In this document: positions 59,453-64,000 of the stretch, piece after piece
How positions within the stretch are numbered: position 1 is the stretch's first letter
Layout: each line of letters opens with the position of its first letter
NCBI GenBank assembly: GCA_030142905.1
Contig: JASJOG010000109.1
Location: forward strand, 480,001-544,000
Origin: Heliopora coerulea
Lineage: Eukaryota; Cnidaria; Anthozoa; Scleralcyonacea; Helioporidae
Reading direction: 5' to 3'
Length of the DNA: 64,000 nucleotides
Notes under the pieces: model-generated
The model's database searches: none
What the model was told of the DNA's origin: nothing
Seen by the model: the letters and a program-made list of their open reading frames with translations, nothing else
Position numbers and translations under genes: made by a program

Positions 59453-61742
59453 ATGAAAAGTTTGTTCTCAAGCTTTTATCTCAGAAAATTTCTGAGCTCC
59501 CCAACGGGAATCGAACCCGTGTCTCCCGATTGCCGGTACGGTTGTTTTACCACTAGACTATAGGGTCTCAGACGGCAAGCATGATGTTAATTAGAGACCT
59601 GGTTCGTAATATTGGTATGTCTCTTTCATACTTGAAAGCTGAACATACCTGTGATGTGATATTGTGTATTAGTAAATTTTATCTTACTAAGTGTAGATGT
59701 TTGTAAGCTTGGATATATGTATGATGAAAAGTTTGTTCTCAAGCTTTTATCTCAGAAAATTTCTGAGCTCCCCAACGGGAATCGAACCCGTGTCTCCCGA
59801 TTGCCGGTACGGTTGTTTTACCACTAGACTATAGGGTCTCAGACGGCAAGCATGATGTTAATTAGAGACCTGGTTCGTAATATTGGTATGTCTCTTTCAT
59901 ACTTGAAAGCTGAACATACCTGTGATGTGATATTGTGTATTAGTAAATTTTATCTTACTAAGTGTAGATGTTTGTAAGCTTGGATATATGTATGATGAAA
60001 AGTTTGTTCTCAAGCTTTTATCTCAGAAAATTTCTGAGCTCCCCAACGGGAATCGAACCCGTGTCTCCCGATTGCCGGTACGGTTGTTTTACCACTAGAC
60101 TATAGGGTCTCAGACGGCAAGCATGATGTTAATTAGAGACCTGGTTCGTAATATTGGTATGTCTCTTTCATACTTGAAAGCTGAACATACCTGTGATGTG
60201 ATATTGTGTATTAGTAAATTTTATCTTACTAAGTGTAGATGTTTGTAAGCTTGGATATATGTATGATGAAAAGTTTGTTCTCAAGCTTTTATCTTGCTCA
60301 AGATAAAAGCTTGAGAACAAACTTTTCATCATACATATATCCAAGCTTACAAACATCTACACTTAGTAAGATAAAATTTACTAATACACAATATCACATC
60401 ACAGGTATGTTCAGCTTTCAAGTATGAAAGAGACATACCAATATTACGAACCAGGTCTCTAATTAACATCATGCTTGCCGTCTGAGACCCTATAGTCTAG
60501 TGGTAAAACAACCGTACCGGCAATCGGGAGACACGGGTTCGATTCCCGTTGGGGAGCTCAGAAATTTTCTGAGATAAAAGCTTGAGAACAAACTTTTCAT
60601 CATACATATATCCAAGCTTACAAACATCTACACTTAGTAAGATAAAATCTACTAATACACAATATCACATCACAGGTATGTTCAGCTTTCAAGTATGAAA
60701 GAGACATACCAATATTACGAACCAGGTCTCTAATTAACATCATGCTTGCCGTCTGAGACCCTATAGTCTAGTGGTAAAACAACCGTACCGGCAATCGGGA
60801 GACACGGGTTCGATTCCCGTTGGGGAGCTCAGAAATTTTCTGAGATAAAAGCTTGAGAACAAACTTTTCATCATACATATATCCAAGCTTACAAACATCT
60901 ACACTTAGTAAGATAAAATTTACTAATACACAATATCACATCACAGGTATGTTCAGCTTTCAAGTATGAAAGAGACATACCAATATTACGAACCAGGTCT
61001 CTAATTAACATCATGCTTGCCGTCTGAGACCCTATAGTCTAGTGGTAAAACAACCGTACCGGCAATCGGGAGACACGGGTTCGATTCCCGTTGGGGAGCT
61101 CAGAAATTTTCTGAGATAAAAGCTTGAGAACAAACTTTTCATCATACATATATCCAAGCTTACAAACATCTACACTTAGTAAGATAAAATTTACTAATAC
61201 ACAATATCACATCACAGGTATGTTCAGCTTTCAAGTATGAAAGAGACATACCAATATTACGAACCAGGTCTCTAATTAACATCATGCTTGCCGTCTGAGA
61301 CCCTATAGTCTAGTGGTAAAACAACCGTACCGGCAATCGGGAGACACGGGTTCGATTCCCGTTGGGGAGCTCAGAAATTTTCTGAGATAAAAGCTTGAGA
61401 ACAAACTTTTCATCATACATATATCCAAGCTTACAAACATCTACACTTAGTAAGATAAAATTTACTAATACACAATATCACATCACAGGTATGTTCAGCT
61501 TTCAAGTATGAAAGAGACATACCAATATTACGAACCAGGTCTCTAATTAACATCATGCTTGCCGTCTGAGACCCTATAGTCTAGTGGTAAAACAACCGTA
61601 CCGGCAATCGGGAGACACGGGTTCGATTCCCGTTGGGGAGCTCAGAAATTTTCTGAGATAAAAGCTTGAGAACAAACTTTTCATCATACATATATCCAAG
61701 CTTACAAACATCTACACTTAGTAAGATAAAATTTACTAATGT
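59448..61742. repeat. palindromic satellite of 271-bp tRNA-SINE units
   Basis: Three units lie with the tRNA-like part on the - strand (59494-59569, 59765-59840, 60036-60111), then five on the + strand (60484-60559, 60755-60830, 61026-61101, 61297-61372, 61568-61643). Spacing is exactly 271 bp within each set. The switch is centred at about 60297, where TTTTATCT and AGATAAAA flank TGCTCA. Units are almost identical (one C/T difference seen near 60649). Each holds A-box TAGTCTAGTGGT and B-box GGGTTCGATTCCC plus about 195 bp of non-tRNA sequence. The anticodon stem does not pair well, so these are SINE-derived. AT microsatellites bound both ends. Confidence 0.92.
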
Positions 61743-63815
61743 ATATATATATATATATATATTCAATTTGCAGACGTACGTTTCGCTGTACCACAGCTCA
61801 TCGGTGCAACTCTGGAACTGCCATACCATGGGGTAGGGAAACCTCAAGTTTTACTCTGACGAAAGGTTTTTGCTTGAAAAGACAGTGTTTGCCCTCTCAC
61901 GTTTTCATAAGTCTTTGACTCTTTTGGTTTTTCACATGCTGTTCAAGACTACCTACGTCACATTCTACTTTTAAATAATAAATACACCCGCTAGACATGA
62001 TATATTGAGTATTGATATAATGCAGTCAAAATTTGGACAGCAACAAGTTTTATAATCATTTTTACCAGATTAACGTGTTACAGGTTTGTTGCATTCAACT
62101 GTGCCAAAAGCAAAAATTGCTTCGTGATGGTAAGGAAAACGAGTTTATTTTCTTTCCACAGTTCAACAAAAAATTATAGTGGCTGAATTCTCCAAAGAAA
62201 CAATGTAGTATTGGAAGTCTTACCTCTTGTGGACTTAATACTATAAATTTCTCGTTCTGAACGACGCGGAAAGGTCTTAGTTAAGATTAAGTCCTACAGG
62301 AATCACCAAAGTGAATTCAGAGAATATCCCGATACAACTATCACCTTTACAGCAAAAAATATCACACCCTTCCTGCGAGGATCGGCTCGTTAAAATAATC
62401 TAACAAGTGACTGCCAAAGGACATGAACAATTAAGATCGACGTATCTTTAAATCGGCACCGTTTCAAAAATTTCCCAGATGTTCATTAGCATAATAACTT
62501 AGACATTCCCACTCGAACCATATTTTACGTTTCTTCTTTTCGCTGAAGTTACCGTCTGTTGCTACAACTGATAGAACTGGAGGGGATTGTTAACGAAGAC
62601 GTTAATGTTTCGTGTGAACATTTCTGTTCAGTCTGCTATTTGAAACTTAAATATATGAACCATGGATAATTAAAATATGACAGAGATATAGTTATTTATA
62701 AATATTCATCATTTAAAATGAGCCACATGCACTCATCGGACAAACTTAAAAGGCTTCGTTTTCAATTTTGAGATTTAACTTTTTTGGATATTTTGTCACA
62801 GCTGGTTCCTTAGTTTGAATCCACAGTTGAAAGGCCGATAGAATATATGCCTAAAATTTACTGTGGTTAACGTGTAAATGCAAATCTGCTAGCTTCTAGA
62901 CTATTTGATGATTGGGCTTTCGATCTATAACCAATTAAATTTCATTTGGTTTTGTTTTTTACGTATCGTTTATGTTATTTATGAATAACTTAAGGGTCCA
63001 TGTGACTGCCCAGCATGTTTTTGCTGGGGAAAATAAATTGGGAATACTAAGTAGGAAAAGCCATTTTCGCTAATGTACTTTTTCGCTCACGAAAATAATT
63101 GAAATGGTTCACCTCAAGCAAATTGCTCTGTTTGTCTCACCGTTTGTAGAGTAAAATCAAAGCAAAAGTTTGTTAAATTTGTGTAATTTTCCTTTCATAT
63201 TCAAGTCATTTTTATAAAGTATGAGACAGTTCTTTTCGCTTCAGTTAATGTATTATTAATGAACTTGATCATAACGCTTAAAATTAAACACTAACTCTGG
63301 AATTTTGAAAGAGAAAAAAAAAAGACCAAGTTCCGCAACAAAAACAAAACAACGAAACAGTTGAGAAAGATATATAGACAAGGGTCTTTGTCATGTTATT
63401 ACTATTGTCCTGAAGGACCGACAGACAGTGTTAATCTTTATGTCAAGATTTTACCCAAATATACAAGATGTTGACGTTAGTGAACTACACTTACTCTGAC
63501 AGATGAATTGTGAATTCCAGACGGAAATCGAATTGACAACCTTCTCCTGGTCTGTGAGACACTGTAACTATTGAGTTCTGACTCGGAGCGAGAGTAAAGG
63601 TATTGGTTTCATATATATGCCATCAATGTGGTAGCCACGATATGCTGATAATGTTTGAGTGACGTGAGTGTTGTACACAAAGTGCATATGAGAGGCTCAA
63701 CTTACGTTACTCTGGGTTAATGAGCTTTACGAACGTCCTCCTATTGTCATTCATTAAAATCGTTTAGATATGGCGTGCTTTGTGAACGTTCACATATTGT
63801 CATTCATGAACACAA
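61743..63815. other. intergenic, mostly featureless
   Basis: AT-rich with no supported gene. A decayed tRNA-derived SINE lies at about 63515-63585 (- strand: CAGAACTCAATAGTTACAGT and TTGTCAATTCGATTTCCG). Confidence 0.45.
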
Positions 63816-63819
63816 TTAA

Positions 63820-63915
63820 CCCTTTAATGTCCAGTGTCCGATGTATTGGACGTCCAGAACAAAAGGACAAATGGGGGAAGAAAGTCAAACCTAAGAGAGA
63901 ACAAAGGATAATGAA
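63820..63915. mobile_element. TTAA-type MITE, one end
   Basis: TTAA at 63816-63819 then CCCTTTAATGTCCAGTGTCC; CAGTGTCCGATGTATTGGAC matches the element at 46257-46375 in opposite orientation. The right end is not recognisable. Confidence 0.55.
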
Positions 63916-64000
63916 AAAAGACTCAAACATCTATCCAAAAACAAGACTCAAGTATCTATCTATCCGTATGCGACTTCATGATAGAAGGGAGTTTAAGCAA

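Noticed and set aside
60168..60427. Two nearly identical 62-residue ORFs on opposite strands
   Set aside because: They are the mirrored arms of the SINE palindrome, not genes.

Overview
The window is a 64-kb piece of an animal nuclear genome. It is AT-rich, has short exons with GT/AG introns, and is crowded with mobile DNA. The repeat mix (BEL/Pao, Penelope-like, Tc1, hAT and pogo-like elements, TTAA-flanked miniature elements, tRNA-derived SINEs) and the protein families suggest an anthozoan cnidarian, most likely a stony coral. That assignment is an inference, since no database could be searched.

Host genes. Two complete genes can be built exon by exon with every splice phase agreeing. (1) A hexosaminidase D-like gene (GH20 family) runs on the + strand from 2451 to 33441 in 16 exons and predicts 522 residues. 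The first two exons encode a single hydrophobic anchor and a charged stem, which points to a type II membrane form. (2) A TP53I11-like (tumour protein p53-inducible protein 11) gene runs on the - strand from 45133 to 36657 in 8 exons and predicts 222 residues with about four membrane segments. The two genes converge. A first coding exon of an unrecognised - strand gene (1445-1268) lies head-to-head with the hexosaminidase gene. A weak PEX11-like exon candidate sits between the two main genes.

Mobile DNA. The hexosaminidase introns hold an intact Tc1-type element with a DD38E transposase (5274-6685), a large palindrome of GGTCACCGG units (12523-13307), a Harbinger-like element (13982-15165), a broken hAT element with perfect 8-bp target duplications (15559-18204), a Penelope-like GIY-YIG remnant (27164-27590) and many hairpin MITEs. 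The region right of 46 kb shows no convincing host gene. It holds pogo-like and SINE copies, an internally deleted Penelope-like element (52252-53038), and a BEL/Pao retrotransposon directly abutting it (53039-58910). The BEL/Pao element is open in one frame except for nonsense codons and has a tRNA-Tyr-type primer site. A palindromic array of 271-bp tRNA-SINE units follows (59448-61742).

The most unusual structures are the two large palindromes (GGTCACCGG units; SINE satellite), telomere-like cores inside two unrelated fold-back elements, and a family of 68-119 bp TTAA-flanked elements, several sharing a CTGGCTAACGCCAG core.
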